DNA of 64,000 nucleotides from Pseudarthrobacter sp. GA104 (GCF_009741265.1 NZ_WOWL01000001.1:620001-684000), one strand, 5' to 3'; positions 17,182 to 27,148 are shown, counted from the stretch's first letter. Notes: generated from the letters alone by a model not told the origin. Program-made: numbers and translations.

Positions 17182-17667
17182 CTAATACTCCTTTTTGTCT
17201 TCAAACGCGCCCCACGCCTGGAACGGCGCGTCCGACGACGGGATGTCGCTTCGGGTGACGGGCAACAGTTCCGGCCGGGTCCCGTCGAAGTACTCGTAGA
17301 AGACGGCGTCGTCGAAACCGGCCGCGGCCGCGCCATGGCGGTCTGCGGCGAAATGGACGCGGTCGATCCGGGCCCAGAGCGCGGAGGCAAGGCAGAGCGG
17401 GCAGGGTTCGCAGCTTGCATAGAGGACCGCTCCCTGCAGGTCATAGTTGGCTATCGCCGTTGCTGCCGCCCGAATGGCCACCACTTCGGCGTGGGCGGTG
17501 GGATCGTTGTCGCGGGTGACGCGATTAACGCCTTCGTGCACCCGCCCGTCCGCCGTCACAACAATCGCTCCGAACGGTCCTCCTCCTTCGCCGACGTTCC
17601 TGATGGCCAGTTCCACGGCCTGCTCCAAGTACCTTGCGGTGTGGTCAGTGTCATTCGGCTCGGTCAT
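17182..17667 (-). CDS. Nucleoside/guanine deaminase (CDA fold)
   Basis: A 161-residue zinc deaminase with HAE (His59-Glu61: zinc ligand and proton shuttle) and CEPCPLC (Cys89 and Cys92 zinc ligands). The region after the zinc site, ALWARIDRVHFAADRHGAAAAGFDD, and the aromatic C-terminal part YEYFDGTRPE resemble guanine deaminases of the GuaD/YkfC type more than cytidine or tRNA adenosine deaminases; this substrate call is inference. First gene of a two-gene unit with trxC. Confidence 0.85.
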   Translation of the reverse strand: MTEPNDTDHTARYLEQAVELAIRNVGEGGGPFGAIVVTADGRVHEGVNRVTRDNDPTAHAEVVAIRAAATAIANYDLQGAVLYASCEPCPLCLASALWARIDRVHFAADRHGAAAAGFDDAVFYEYFDGTRPELLPVTRSDIPSSDAPFQAWGAFEDKKEY

Positions 17668-17684
17668 AGCTTGATCCTAGCCAA

Positions 17685-17726
17685 GGGGTTGGCGTTAGGG
17701 GACGAAATAGGGGGCGGAATAGGGGG
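17685..17726 (+). other. Potential G-quadruplex motif between divergent genes
   Basis: Four G-runs of 4, 4, 5 and 5 bases (17685-17688, 17698-17701, 17710-17714, 17722-17726) separated by loops of 9, 8 and 7 bases. It lies in the 181-base gap between the deaminase gene and the ScyD-like gene, 18 bases from the deaminase start. The last two runs belong to a repeated GAAATAGGGGG/GGAATAGGGGG element. Confidence 0.55.
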
Positions 17727-17848
17727 AAATCGCGGCGACAAACCGGCGGTCGGGGGCATACTCTGGCGGCCAGGGGTCCCTGAATCATTTCCTTCCGTGA
17801 GGCTTCATATCCCGGCCCACTTTTGGGCGCCAACCCCGGAGTACCCAA

Positions 17849-18982
17849 ATGACGAGAAGGCTAACCATCATCGCCTGCGTGGCGGCTGCAGCCGTCATCG
17901 CACCGGCATCTCCGTCCTGGGCCCGCGACGAAGCCCAGGACCAGGAGGTCCTGGCCGACGGCCTCGTTTCGCCCCTGCATCTGGCCGCGGGAACAAACAA
18001 GTCGGTCTACGTCACCCAGGACTTCGCGGGGACGCTGAGCCGCGTGGACCGTGACAGGACTGTCGATGCCGTTTACCAGGCTCCGGAAGGCTGGGGCGTG
18101 GCCGGGGTGGAAACACGCGGCGCCACGGCCTTCTTCCTTGAAGCCAAGGGGGCCGGCCAAGGTGTGCCGGCGGCGTTGGGCGGGTACCTGAAATCGATCC
18201 GCCCCGGAGGCGAGGCCGATACCATAGCGGACCTCGCTGAATACGAGCGGACCATCAACCCGGACGCCGGCCAGCATTACGGTTTCGCCTCCGGCACAAG
18301 CGGCCAGTGCCTTGAGGAAGCCGCCGGCATCCCGGATGCCCCGCCGCCCCAGTACACAGGCGCCCTGGACTCAAATCCGTACGCCACCTACGTGCAGGCC
18401 AACACGGCGTACGTGGCTGATGCCGGAGCGAACGCAATCCTCAAGGTCAACATCAGCTCGGGCGACATCACCACACTGGCGGTCCTGCCGCCGCGGCCCG
18501 CAGTGCTCACGGCGGAAGCTGCGGCCACGCTGGGGGCGCCTGGCTGCGCAGGGTTCGAGTATGCATTCGAGCCTGTTCCCACGGATGTGGAGATGGGTCC
18601 GGACGGCTGGCTGTACGTGTCGTCCCTGCCCGGCGGCCCGGAGGTTCCCTCGCTTGGTGACCGCGGCGCGATCTTCAAGGTCAATCCCTGGACCGGCCAG
18701 ACGAAGCTCTGGGTCGACTACATCCTCAGCCCCGCGGGCCTGGCAGTGGCGAATAACGGCGACGTGTACGTTGCATCGCTTTTCGGCAACCAGATCCTGA
18801 GGTTCATCGCATCGAAGGGACACCGTACCGAGTTCCTCGCAGTCGAATCACCGGCGGACGTCGAGATCCGCGGGGGCACGCTTTACGCCACGGTGAACGC
18901 ATTGGCTGGACCCCCGCACGGTCCCGGCGGGGCGCCCGCGGGGCCGCCGGCCGGGAAGGTCATCGAGGCCGACCTCCGCTAG
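17849..18982 (+). CDS. ScyD/ScyE-family secreted beta-propeller-like protein
   Basis: A 377-residue exported protein. A signal peptide with Arg-Arg start (M-TRRLTIIACVAAAAV) ends near residue 26 (SWA-RDEAQ). The mature part has repeated blades with LAAGTNKSVYVTQDF, ITTLAVLPP, EMGPDGWLYVSSLPGG and GLAVANNGDVYVASLFGNQILRF, typical of NHL/SMP-30-like propellers and the ScyD/ScyE family. ScyD/E were named from the cyanobacterial scytonemin cluster; the role in actinobacteria is unknown. GGAG lies 8 bases before ATG 17849. A bidirectional terminator follows. Confidence 0.85.
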   Translation: MTRRLTIIACVAAAAVIAPASPSWARDEAQDQEVLADGLVSPLHLAAGTNKSVYVTQDFAGTLSRVDRDRTVDAVYQAPEGWGVAGVETRGATAFFLEAKGAGQGVPAALGGYLKSIRPGGEADTIADLAEYERTINPDAGQHYGFASGTSGQCLEEAAGIPDAPPPQYTGALDSNPYATYVQANTAYVADAGANAILKVNISSGDITTLAVLPPRPAVLTAEAAATLGAPGCAGFEYAFEPVPTDVEMGPDGWLYVSSLPGGPEVPSLGDRGAIFKVNPWTGQTKLWVDYILSPAGLAVANNGDVYVASLFGNQILRFIASKGHRTEFLAVESPADVEIRGGTLYATVNALAGPPHGPGGAPAGPPAGKVIEADLR

Positions 18983-19005
18983 CGGGCGATAGAGATCTTC
19001 TGGGA

Positions 19006-19048
19006 AGCAGAAGGCCCGGACCACACATAGCGGTCCGGGCCTTCTGCT
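19006..19048. terminator. Bidirectional terminator between the ScyD-like gene and rbfA
   Basis: Perfect 17 bp stem (19006-19022 with 19032-19048) around a 9-base loop, placed 24 bases after the ScyD-like stop and 12 bases after the rbfA stop on the other strand. It can serve both convergent genes. Confidence 0.88.
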
Positions 19049-19059
19049 GCGCTCAACGG

Positions 19060-19569
19060 TTACTTGTGGCCGTCTTCGTCGAGTTCCTCGTCGTCACCGA
19101 GGTCAAGGTCCTCTTCGTCGAAGTCGTCCTCGTCGATGTCCACATCTGCGGAAGCGTCACTCTTGTAGGGGTCGGCGTCGCCCGCGTGCTTTGCCTGGGC
19201 GGCAAGCGCGGCAACCTCGGCGTCACGCTTCTTGGCCTCCCGCAGCAGTTCCTCCAGGTTGGAGGCAACCACGGGAATCTGGTCGGCGACGAATTCGAGG
19301 CTGGGAGTCAGCCGGACGGTAATGTTCCGGCCAACCTCCTGCCGAAGCACCCCCTTGGCCTTCTCCAGTCCCTTGGCGGCGTCCGCCTGGACAGCCTGGT
19401 CGCCAAAGACGGTGTAATACACAGTGGCATGCTGCAGATCATTGGTCACCCGGGCATCAGTGACGGTAATGCCCTCCAACCGAGGATCCTTAACCTTCCG
19501 GCCCAGGGCCTCAGCAACAACAACCTTAATCCGCTGCGCCAACTTGGCAGCACGTGCCGGATCAGCCAT
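19060..19569 (-). CDS. rbfA: 30S ribosome-binding factor A
   Basis: A 169-residue KH-fold factor for 16S rRNA maturation and cold adaptation. The core KVVVAEALGRKVKDPRLEGITVTDARVT-type start and RIPVV-like end (DQIPVVASNLEELL) are clear. Residues after about 125 form an extremely acidic tail (DIDEDDFDEEDLDLGDDEEL), an extension seen in related actinobacteria. Start ATG 19569 has GGAG 7 bases upstream; a TTG two codons earlier is less likely. Upstream lies infB, with a structured 236-base gap. Confidence 0.94.
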   Translation of the reverse strand: MADPARAAKLAQRIKVVVAEALGRKVKDPRLEGITVTDARVTNDLQHATVYYTVFGDQAVQADAAKGLEKAKGVLRQEVGRNITVRLTPSLEFVADQIPVVASNLEELLREAKKRDAEVAALAAQAKHAGDADPYKSDASADVDIDEDDFDEEDLDLGDDEELDEDGHK

Positions 19570-19691
19570 GAACAACTCCTAAAGAAAAAAATTTGGGCGG
19601 CGCACATCAGCGCCAATCGATTTGGTGACCGGGAGTGGCATCTAAGGAGATGGCCGAGGGCCCCGAGCCGAGCTTGCGAGGGTTGGGAAGG

Positions 19692-19745
19692 CCAGCTCCG
19701 CTACCGGAGCTGGGCGGCAGAGGATCGCAAGATCCTTTGCCGCCC
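19692..19745. repeat. Two adjacent hairpins in the infB-rbfA gap
   Basis: Hairpin 1: perfect 9 bp arms 19692-19700/19705-19713 with loop CTAC. Hairpin 2: 15 bp arms 19712-19726/19731-19745 with one G-T mismatch and a GCAA tetraloop. They share two bases, so they stack or compete. On the minus strand they lie between infB stop and rbfA start and have no T-tract. The surrounding sequence (CCGAGCCGAGCTTGCGAGG) looks like an intergenic repeat element. Confidence 0.7.
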
Positions 19746-19805
19746 AGCGTAGGGGCGGGGCGCCCCCAAAACTCGGAGGCTCCCGGCCGCTAGTGCGAAA
19801 CCAGC

Positions 19806-22721
19806 CTAAACGCGCGGCTTCTCACGCATCTCGAAGGTTTCGATGATGTCACCTTCGTTGATGTCGTTGTACGACCCAAGGCCGATACCACACTCGAAGT
19901 CCGTGCGGACCTCGGTGGCGTCGTCCTTGAAGCGCTTGAGCGTCTCAACGGTGAGGTTGTCACCGATGATCTTGCCGTCGCGGCTGATGCGTGCCTTGCT
20001 GTTACGGCGGATGATGCCGGAGCGGACGATCGAGCCTGCAATGTTTCCGAACTTGGAGGAGCGGAAGACTTCGCGGACCTCGGCGGTACCCAGCTGGAAT
20101 TCTTCGTATTCCGGCTTGAGCATGCCCTTGAGCGCCATCTCGATGTCATCAATTGCAGAGTAGATGACGGAGTAGAAGCGCATGTCCACGCCTTCGCGGT
20201 CTGCCAGTTCGGCAACGCGCTCGGCAGGCTTGACGTTGAAGCCGATGATGACGGCGCTGTCCACTGTTGCCAGGTTGACGTCGTTCTGCGTGATGGCACC
20301 AACACCGCGGTGGATGACGCGCAGCTGCACGCCTTCGCCGACGTCGATCTTGAGCAGGGCGTCTTCGAGGGCTTCCACGGCACCGGACACGTCACCCTTG
20401 AGGATGAGGTTGAGGGTGTCGATCTTGCCTTCGGCGACGGCCTGGTCGAAGTCTTCCAGGCTGATGCGCTTGCGGCGCTTGGCCAGTGCGGCGTTGCGGT
20501 CCGCGGCTTCGCGCTTCTCGGCGATCTGGCGGGCGGTGCGCTCGTCAGCGGTCACGAAGAAGGTGTCGCCTGCACGCGGGACGTTTGACAGACCCAGCAC
20601 CTGGACGGGGCGGGACGGGCCGGCCTCGGTCAGGGCGCTGCCGTCGTCGTCGAACATTGCGCGGACGCGGCCGTGGGCCGTGCCTGCAACGATGGTGTCG
20701 CCGACGCGCAAGGTACCGGACTGCACCAGGACGGTGGCAACCGCACCGCGACCCTTGTCCAGGTTGGCTTCGATCGCGATACCGCGGGCGTCCTTGTTCG
20801 GGTTGGCGCGCATGTCCAGGGCAGCGTCCGCGGTGAGCAGGACGGCCTCGAGCAGCTCGTCGATGTTGAGGTTCTGGCGGGCAGAGACCTCCACGAACAT
20901 GGTGTCGCCACCGTACTCTTCCGGAACCAGGCCGTACTCGGTCAGCTGGCCGCGGACCTTGTCCGGGTTGGCGCCTTCCTTGTCGATCTTGTTCACGGCC
21001 ACAACGATCGGCACGTTGGCCGCCTGTGCGTGGTTGAGGGCTTCAACGGTCTGCGGCATAACGCCGTCATCCGCTGCGACCACCAGGATGGCAATGTCGG
21101 TGACCTTCGCACCACGGGCACGCATGGCGGTGAACGCCTCGTGGCCCGGGGTATCGATGAAGGTGATCTTCCGGTCGTCGCCTTCATGGTTGTGCGTGAC
21201 CTGGTAGGCACCGATGTGCTGGGTGATTCCACCGTGCTCGCCGGCCATGACGTCGGACTTGCGGATGGCATCGAGCAGGCGGGTTTTACCGTGGTCCACG
21301 TGGCCCATGACGGTGACAACCGGAGGACGGGCCTCAAGTTCTTCGTCGCCTTCGGCTTCGAGCTCGGCATCGAAGTCGATGTCGAACCCGGACAGCAGCT
21401 CGCGCTCCTCGTCTTCCGGAGACACAACCTGGAGCTTGTAGCCCAGCTCCTCGCCCAGCAGGGCAAAGGTCTCTTCATCCAGCGACTGCGTGGCCGTGGC
21501 CATCTCACCGAGGTGGAAGAGGACAGTCACCAGCGCGGCGGGGTTTGCCTCGATCTTGTCGGCGAAGTCCGTGATGGACGAGCCGCGGCGCAGCCGGATC
21601 ACAGTGTTGCCGTCGCCGCGGGGTACGCTCACGCCACCCAGCGACGGGGCACTCATCTGCTCAAGTTCCTGGCGCTTTGCACGCTTCGACTTGCGCTGCT
21701 TGCCGCGTCCGGCGCCGCCCTTGCCGAAGGCACCCTGGGTACCGCCGCGGCCGCGTCCGCCCTTGCCGAAGCCACCGCCGGCGGGAGCACCGCCGCCGCC
21801 ACCGGGACCACCGGTTCCTGGAGCGCCGCCCGGGCGTCCGGGACCACGGCCGCCGGCACCGGGACGTCCCGCACCGGCCGGAGCCGGGCGTTCAGTACGG
21901 TTGGGCATCATGCCCGGGGTGGGACGGTTTCCACCGGCACCACCTGGCCGCGGTGCACCCGGACGGGGACCGCCTGCACCTGCCGCGGGTCGGGGGCCAC
22001 CCGCACCTGCCGCGGGGCGGGGGCCGCCCGGACGGGGACCGCCTGCACCTGCTGCGGGGCGCGGACCACCGGGACGGTCGCCGTCAGTACGGCTTCCACC
22101 CGGACGGGGCATGCCCTGGGAGGTGGCAAACGGGTTGTTGCCGGGACGGGGAGCACGCTCGCCGTCGCCGCCACGGCCGCGGGGCATGCCCTGGGACGTA
22201 GCGAAGGGGTTGTTGCCCGGACGGGGACCGCCAGGACGTGGTGCCGAGCTGCCCTGCCCGGATCCGCCGGAGCGGGTGGGTGCAGCAGGGGTTTCGGCTT
22301 TGGGTGCCGGCCGGGCGCCGGGCTTTGCCCCGGTGGTCGGAGCGGCCTGGGCAGGGGCGGCCGGAGCGGCCGGTGCGCTGGCAGCGGGTGCTGCCGGAGC
22401 AGCCGCCTGTGCCGGTGCTGCCGGAGCGGCGGGGGCCGGTGCCTGCGCCTGCGGAGCGGGAGCCTTGGGGGCGGCCGGTCCGGGAGCGGGGGTTGAGGGG
22501 CGTGCTTCTGCCGCCGGGGCGGGAGCCTTGGGGGCTGTTGCCGGAGCTGCTGCCTTGGGGGCGGCATCCGGGAAGGCGTTGCGCAGCTTCCGCACAACGG
22601 GGGCCTCAATGGTGGAAGAGGCGGAGCGAACAAATTCGCCCAGTTCCTGCAGTTTTGTCACTGCATCTTTGGAAGTAATACCGAGCTCTTTTGCGAGCTC
22701 GTGTACGCGGACCTTGGCCAC
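19806..22721 (-). CDS. infB: Translation initiation factor IF-2
   Basis: A 971-residue GTPase that positions fMet-tRNA on the 30S subunit and promotes subunit joining. It has the N-terminal IF2-N helix ([18 protein letters not shown]), a long Pro/Ala/Gly/Arg-rich linker (about residues 70-345) with repeated GGPRPAAGA and [11 protein letters not shown] units, then the G domain with GHVDHGKT at 473-480, DTPGHEAF and NKID, and domains II-IV. The length and the repetitive linker are typical of actinobacteria. It sits downstream of ylxR as usual. Confidence 0.97.
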   Translation of the reverse strand: MAKVRVHELAKELGITSKDAVTKLQELGEFVRSASSTIEAPVVRKLRNAFPDAAPKAAAPATAPKAPAPAAEARPSTPAPGPAAPKAPAPQAQAPAPAAPAAPAQAAAPAAPAASAPAAPAAPAQAAPTTGAKPGARPAPKAETPAAPTRSGGSGQGSSAPRPGGPRPGNNPFATSQGMPRGRGGDGERAPRPGNNPFATSQGMPRPGGSRTDGDRPGGPRPAAGAGGPRPGGPRPAAGAGGPRPAAGAGGPRPGAPRPGGAGGNRPTPGMMPNRTERPAPAGAGRPGAGGRGPGRPGGAPGTGGPGGGGGAPAGGGFGKGGRGRGGTQGAFGKGGAGRGKQRKSKRAKRQELEQMSAPSLGGVSVPRGDGNTVIRLRRGSSITDFADKIEANPAALVTVLFHLGEMATATQSLDEETFALLGEELGYKLQVVSPEDEERELLSGFDIDFDAELEAEGDEELEARPPVVTVMGHVDHGKTRLLDAIRKSDVMAGEHGGITQHIGAYQVTHNHEGDDRKITFIDTPGHEAFTAMRARGAKVTDIAILVVAADDGVMPQTVEALNHAQAANVPIVVAVNKIDKEGANPDKVRGQLTEYGLVPEEYGGDTMFVEVSARQNLNIDELLEAVLLTADAALDMRANPNKDARGIAIEANLDKGRGAVATVLVQSGTLRVGDTIVAGTAHGRVRAMFDDDGSALTEAGPSRPVQVLGLSNVPRAGDTFFVTADERTARQIAEKREAADRNAALAKRRKRISLEDFDQAVAEGKIDTLNLILKGDVSGAVEALEDALLKIDVGEGVQLRVIHRGVGAITQNDVNLATVDSAVIIGFNVKPAERVAELADREGVDMRFYSVIYSAIDDIEMALKGMLKPEYEEFQLGTAEVREVFRSSKFGNIAGSIVRSGIIRRNSKARISRDGKIIGDNLTVETLKRFKDDATEVRTDFECGIGLGSYNDINEGDIIETFEMREKPRV

Positions 22722-22873
22722 ATTTCTCCTGTCTCGGTCCGCACCGAGCCAGGCACGAACCGTCTACTTCTTACTGCGGGCCCAAGCCGCGATTACTGCA
22801 GCAGGGCCCATTGCAGAGCGCAACAAAGTTGTCATCGTTACGCACTCATCGCTGGGAACTCATCGGGTTTCCA

Positions 22874-23209
22874 TCAGATTTCTGACCCGCTTTCAGGTTG
22901 GACGGTTGGTGTTGCAGTTGCCGGAGCGCCTGCAACGTACGCGCCTGACTTGATCCGGCGTTCGACGGCGGCGGTACCGGCCGCGCCCCCCAGGGCACGT
23001 CCGAATGCACGCCGCTTGATGGCCAGAGCCAGGCACGATTCGCTGGGATGCAGCCATGCACCCCGGCCAGCCATCCGGCGTCGTTCATCCACCAGGACAG
23101 CGGTTGATCCGCTGCCTTCGGCGACGAGCCGGAGTAACTCAGACCGCAGCCCCTTCTTTCGGCATCCGATGCAGGTACGCTCCGGCTGATTCCCGCTTGC
23201 TACTGGCAC
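22874..23209 (-). CDS. YlxR family RNA-binding protein (DUF448)
   Basis: A small basic protein of about 111 residues with the YlxR signature PERTCIGCRKKG and the motif RGAWLHPSESCLALAIKRRAFGRAL. YlxR proteins bind nucleic acid or nucleoid and sit between nusA and infB in most bacteria, as here. The start is uncertain: GTG 23209 has AGGAAG 6 bases upstream, while in-frame ATGs at 23215 and 23230 lack well-spaced sites. The C-terminal 25 residues are Ala/Pro/Thr-rich. Confidence 0.88.
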   Translation of the reverse strand: MPVASGNQPERTCIGCRKKGLRSELLRLVAEGSGSTAVLVDERRRMAGRGAWLHPSESCLALAIKRRAFGRALGGAAGTAAVERRIKSGAYVAGAPATATPTVQPESGSEI

Positions 23210-23394
23210 GGTCATCTTCCTGACGTTCATACTTGCTGGCCGCAGACGGCCCACTCCGCGGTAAGCGGAACGGGCACGCCCAAGGCGCACGACTGCCGGC
23301 CGTTAGGCGCGGTCTTTACTATTCTAGCCCCTCCCGGCCGTTCTGCCCGAAACTGCGGGGGCGTTTCCGGCGCGGGAGGACGGCGGGAGGCCGC

Positions 23395-24375
23395 TTAGTT
23401 GTCCCGGGCCTGGGCGGCGTCGGACACGATGTCAATCCGCCAGCCGGTGAGCTTGGCCGCCAGCCGCGCGTTCTGGCCCTCTTTGCCGATTGCCAGGGAG
23501 AGCTGGTAGTCCGGAACCACTACGCGGGCGGACCGGGTGGCCTCATCGGTGATGGTGACGGAATTCACTCGCGACGGCGACAGCGCGCTGGCAATGAAGG
23601 TAGCCGGATTCTCGCTGAAATCGACGATGTCGATCTTTTCGTCGTTGAGCTCGTTCATGACGGCGCGGACACGCGACCCCATCTCGCCGATGCAGGCACC
23701 CTTGGCGTTGATGCCGGGAACGTTTGCCTTGACCGCGATCTTGGTACGGTGGCCGGCTTCCCGGGCCAGTGCCACGATCTCGACGGAGCGGTCGGCGATC
23801 TCCGGCACTTCCAGTTCAAAGAGCTTGCGGACCAGGCCGGGGTGGGACCTGGACAGGGTGACGGACGGGCCCTTTGAACCACGGTGGACGTCAATGACCA
23901 ACGCGCGCAGCCGGTTGCCGTGGATGTATTTCTCCCCGGGAACCTGCTCGGGCGGCGGCAGCAGCGCTTCGACGGAGCCCAGGTTGACCTGGATCATGTG
24001 GGGGTTGTTGCCCTGCTGGATGGTGCCGGACACCAGCTCGCCTTCGCGGCCCTTGAATTCGCCCAGCACGTTGTCGTCCTCAACGTCACGCAGGCGCTGC
24101 AGGATGATCTGGCGCGCGGTGCTGGCAGCGATCCGGCCGAACCCCTCAGGGGTGTGCTCGAACTCACCAATGGGGGCGCCGTCGTCGTCAATCTCCACAG
24201 CCCAGATGGTCACGTGGCCGCTCTTGCGGTCCAGTTCGGCACGGGCCTTTTCGAAAGCGCCGGGCGACTTGTGGTAGGCCACCAGGAGCGCCTGCTCAAT
24301 GGTGGGGATCAGGAGGTCCAGCGGAATTTCACGCTCACGCTCCAGAAGTCTCAGTGCGCTCATGTCAATATCCAT
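23395..24375 (-). CDS. nusA: Transcription termination/antitermination factor NusA
   Basis: A 326-residue NusA with N-terminal RNA polymerase-binding domain (residues 1-100), S1 domain (about 108-175, [22 protein letters not shown]), and two KH domains ([20 protein letters not shown] and [17 protein letters not shown]). It lacks the C-terminal acidic repeats of E. coli NusA, which is normal for actinobacteria. ATG 24375 overlaps the rimP stop by one base (TGATG), so translation is coupled. Confidence 0.96.
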   Translation of the reverse strand: MDIDMSALRLLEREREIPLDLLIPTIEQALLVAYHKSPGAFEKARAELDRKSGHVTIWAVEIDDDGAPIGEFEHTPEGFGRIAASTARQIILQRLRDVEDDNVLGEFKGREGELVSGTIQQGNNPHMIQVNLGSVEALLPPPEQVPGEKYIHGNRLRALVIDVHRGSKGPSVTLSRSHPGLVRKLFELEVPEIADRSVEIVALAREAGHRTKIAVKANVPGINAKGACIGEMGSRVRAVMNELNDEKIDIVDFSENPATFIASALSPSRVNSVTITDEATRSARVVVPDYQLSLAIGKEGQNARLAAKLTGWRIDIVSDAAQARDN

Positions 24376-24989
24376 CAGGCCTCCTCAGAAGGTCCATTGT
24401 GTTCAGGTTCCAGACCGTCCTCAGAGAGGTGGCTGAATTCGATCTCGACTTTTCCGTTGCGGATCCTGTCGAAAGGAAGCTTGATGGGATCGCCCTGCTT
24501 GGGCTTCATGCCCTTCTTCACAGCGATCTCCGGGATGATCGTCACTCCCCCGTCATCCACTGACTGGATGCGGCCGGTGACGTTGTCCCCCTGGACAACA
24601 TTGACCTTGACCATGCGGCCCTTCGCGCGGTGCCAGTGGCGCGGTTCGGTCAGGGGGCGCCCCACGCCGGGCGAGGAAACCTCGAGATCGTAGGGCCGGC
24701 CGTCGTCGGCGGGATCGTTGTCCAGGACGTCGGACAGGACTCTCGAGATGTCGGCAATGACATCAAGGCCGACGCCGCCGGATTCCTCCTGCGGCAGGTC
24801 CACGACGACGTGGACCACCCGGTGGGAACCCGCCAGGATGGCCACGTCCTCCAGGTACAGGCGGTTCGCCTGCACCGCTGGTTCAAGGAGCGCGCGGAGG
24901 CGGGCAGCTTCGGGGTTGTTTGCGGGTGCGGCATCAGCCTTACCCGTTCCGGTCAGGTCCGATGAAGCCGTGGCTTCTGAATTGCTCAC
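24375..24989 (-). CDS. rimP: Ribosome maturation factor RimP
   Basis: A 204-residue factor for 30S maturation, first gene of the rimP-nusA-ylxR-infB unit. Seen: [39 protein letters not shown] (the family signature) and a C-terminal SH3-like domain with [14 protein letters not shown]. Start GTG 24989 is preceded by GGGAGGCGG. The promoter must lie in 24990-25075, where the AT-rich minus-strand stretch GGTAAAATAGCTACGCTAG is a candidate. Confidence 0.95.
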   Translation of the reverse strand: MSNSEATASSDLTGTGKADAAPANNPEAARLRALLEPAVQANRLYLEDVAILAGSHRVVHVVVDLPQEESGGVGLDVIADISRVLSDVLDNDPADDGRPYDLEVSSPGVGRPLTEPRHWHRAKGRMVKVNVVQGDNVTGRIQSVDDGGVTIIPEIAVKKGMKPKQGDPIKLPFDRIRNGKVEIEFSHLSEDGLEPEHNGPSEEA

Positions 24990-25075
24990 GATGCCCGCCG
25001 CCTCCCTATAGATGATGTTGTGTGTACTAGCGTAGCTATTTTACCGGTCCGGCGGGACGGAGATTCCCAGCCGGC

Positions 25076-26245
25076 GTGACACCATGGTCTGTTGTGAAAG
25101 ACGACAATCGGGAAAACCGCCCAGTGCTGCGCTATTTCCGGTACGCCGTTGTTTCGTTCACGGCCTTCCTTGTCCTCAGCCTCGGATTCGCCCTGATCCC
25201 CGCGGAACCGCCGCCGCCCGCGGATCCGCCGTTCTCCGAGCAGGCCAGGATGGCCGCGCTGGATGATGCGCTGGAGCTGCGGACTGCCGCCGGGCTGCTG
25301 TCTGCCGCGACCGCAGCCGGCGGCGCCCCGGATACTGCCGGAAAAACGGCCGCCGTGGACGCGGCTGTGACATTGCTGACGCTGCAGGCGCGCACCCTCC
25401 TTTCGCCGTCGGATTGCTCCCCTCTCCCCCAACCGGCGACGGCGCTTCCCACGACGCCGCTTCCCGGCCTCGCAGGGCTGGCTTCCGCGCTCTCGGCCAG
25501 CGGAGTGCAGCGCCTCGCTGACGCGGCAAAGGCCGACGGCGGGATGGCGCGGCTCCTGGCCGGCGCCGGCACCGCCCAGCTGCTTGCCGCCGAGGATGTG
25601 GCCGCGGCCGGCGGCATCGCCGTGGAAACACTGCCGCACGCAGCCGCAGGGACCCCCGCAGCCACCCCAACCTCGTCCCCCGCGGGATCCGCCTGCCCGT
25701 CACTTCCTCCGGCGCCAGAGGGCCCTCCCACGCCCGCGGCGCCTGCATCTGCTGGACAGGAAACAACCGGCGCAGGGACGGCTGCAGCTGTCGCCGGTGC
25801 GCTTTCAGCAGCCCTGGCCGCCGAACAGCAGAGCGTCTACGCCTACCAGGCGGCCCTCCCCCGCCTGGCGGCCAAGGACGCCGGCGCGGCGGGAGCGTTC
25901 CTTGCCGAGCATGAAGACCTTGCCGCCGAAGCGACGGCGCACACCCGGGCAGCATGCAGTGCCGCACAGGCGCAGCAGCCCGGCTACGTCCTGGACCCGG
26001 ATTTCCTTGCCGCCCCGGCTGCCGGGCTTGCCCGCCTGGAGCTGGTGTCGCTGCCAGCCTTCGGGGACGTCATTGCCCTTGCCGACGGCGGCACGCGGGA
26101 GTGGGCCATCTCCGCCCTTCAGGCCGCGGCACGCCGGGCTGGCCATTGGGGCGGCGACCCTGGGCCGGTTCCCGGCGTCGTCCTCGACCAGGACCAGCTG
26201 CCGGACCTTCCCGCCAGTTCCGCCACTGCGCCGACAGGACCATGA
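25076..26245 (+). CDS. DUF4439 domain protein with N-terminal membrane anchor/signal
   Basis: A 389-residue Ala-rich exported protein. One hydrophobic helix (YAVVSFTAFLVLSLGFALIP, about residues 23-42) follows a short basic N-terminus. The middle is low-complexity Ala/Pro, and the C-terminal 150 residues form a helical ferritin-like DUF4439 region (ALAAEQQSVYAYQAALPRL ... EHEDLAAEATAHTRA). The family often sits beside rimP in Micrococcaceae; function is unknown. The start is uncertain between GTG 25076 and GTG 25094; neither has a strong ribosome binding site. Confidence 0.8.
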   Translation: MTPWSVVKDDNRENRPVLRYFRYAVVSFTAFLVLSLGFALIPAEPPPPADPPFSEQARMAALDDALELRTAAGLLSAATAAGGAPDTAGKTAAVDAAVTLLTLQARTLLSPSDCSPLPQPATALPTTPLPGLAGLASALSASGVQRLADAAKADGGMARLLAGAGTAQLLAAEDVAAAGGIAVETLPHAAAGTPAATPTSSPAGSACPSLPPAPEGPPTPAAPASAGQETTGAGTAAAVAGALSAALAAEQQSVYAYQAALPRLAAKDAGAAGAFLAEHEDLAAEATAHTRAACSAAQAQQPGYVLDPDFLAAPAAGLARLELVSLPAFGDVIALADGGTREWAISALQAAARRAGHWGGDPGPVPGVVLDQDQLPDLPASSATAPTGP

Positions 26246-26380
26246 GCTCCGGGGGCGCGGCAGCACTTCTTCTCCCATCATTACGGCACCCACCCCCACT
26301 CCGACGAACCCGCTCCGGGCGGCGTCTTTCCTGCCAGGGCAGGGTGGCCCCGGAAGACTTCTAATGGTTTGCTGAAGAGC

Positions 26381-27148
26381 ATGGACGCATACGAACCGGC
26401 CGAACAGGGTGCAGCGGACGCCGGGAGCCCGGAACTTCGCCGCCATCTGGAGACTGAACCGCACGGCAACGACACCGCCCAGCGGCTGAACTGGCTGCGG
26501 GCGGGCGTCCTGGGCGCCAACGACGGCATCGTCTCGGTGGCGGCCATCGTGGTTGGCGTGGCAGGGGCCACCGCCGAGTCCGGTCCCATCCTCGCCGCGG
26601 GGGCCGCGGGACTGGTGGGCGGAGCGGTGTCCATGGCGCTGGGCGAGTACGTATCTGTGAGCAGCCAGAGCGACAGCCAAAAAGCCCTGATAGAGAAGGA
26701 ACGCCGGGAGCTGGCCGAGCAACCGGAGGAGGAGCTGGCGGAACTCACCGCCATCTACCTTGCCAAGGGCCTCAGCCCCGAAACAGCCGGCAAGGTGGCC
26801 CAAGAACTCACGGCCCATGATGCCCTGGCCGCGCACCTCACCGCCGAGCTCAACATCGACGAGACAGACATCGTGAGCCCCTGGCACGCGGCCTTCGCTT
26901 CGGCCGTGGCCTTTATCATCGGCGCGGTCCTCCCGATGCTGGCAATCCTTCTTCCGCCGCCGGAAATCCGTGTTCCCTTGACCTTTGCTGCTGTCCTGGT
27001 GGCACTGGCCCTGACCGGAGCACTGGGCGCGTGGATCGGCGGCGGTTCCAAATCCAGGGCCGCGGTCCGGGTGGTGGTGGGCGGCGCCCTGGCCCTCGCC
27101 GCCACGTTCAGCATCGGCAGCCTGCTCGGCGCCACGGGCGTGGTGTAG
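26381..27148 (+). CDS. VIT1/CCC1 family Fe2+/Mn2+ transporter
   Basis: A 255-residue membrane protein. After a hydrophilic N-terminus comes WLRAGVLGANDGIVSVAAIVVGVAGA, the family's first-helix signature, then GGAVSMALGEYVSVSSQSDSQ (second helix), a Glu-rich cytosolic metal-binding stretch KERRELAEQPEEELAEL, and three C-terminal helices. CCC1/VIT proteins move iron or manganese out of the cytosol in exchange for protons. ATG 26381 is preferred over TTG 26369 because GAAGAG precedes it. Confidence 0.92.
   Translation: MDAYEPAEQGAADAGSPELRRHLETEPHGNDTAQRLNWLRAGVLGANDGIVSVAAIVVGVAGATAESGPILAAGAAGLVGGAVSMALGEYVSVSSQSDSQKALIEKERRELAEQPEEELAELTAIYLAKGLSPETAGKVAQELTAHDALAAHLTAELNIDETDIVSPWHAAFASAVAFIIGAVLPMLAILLPPPEIRVPLTFAAVLVALALTGALGAWIGGGSKSRAAVRVVVGGALALAATFSIGSLLGATGVV

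Noticed and set aside
19576..19691. Rho-independent terminator at the T-run before rbfA
   Set aside because: The minus strand has a run of T just before the rbfA ribosome binding site, but only a 5 bp stem precedes it at some distance, and the run is close to the start codon where an A/T-rich site is common.
20673..22953. Two long plus-strand frames (607 and 487 residues) opposite infB
   Set aside because: Both arise from the Pro/Ala/Gly repeat linker of infB read backward; low complexity, no start context, no motifs.
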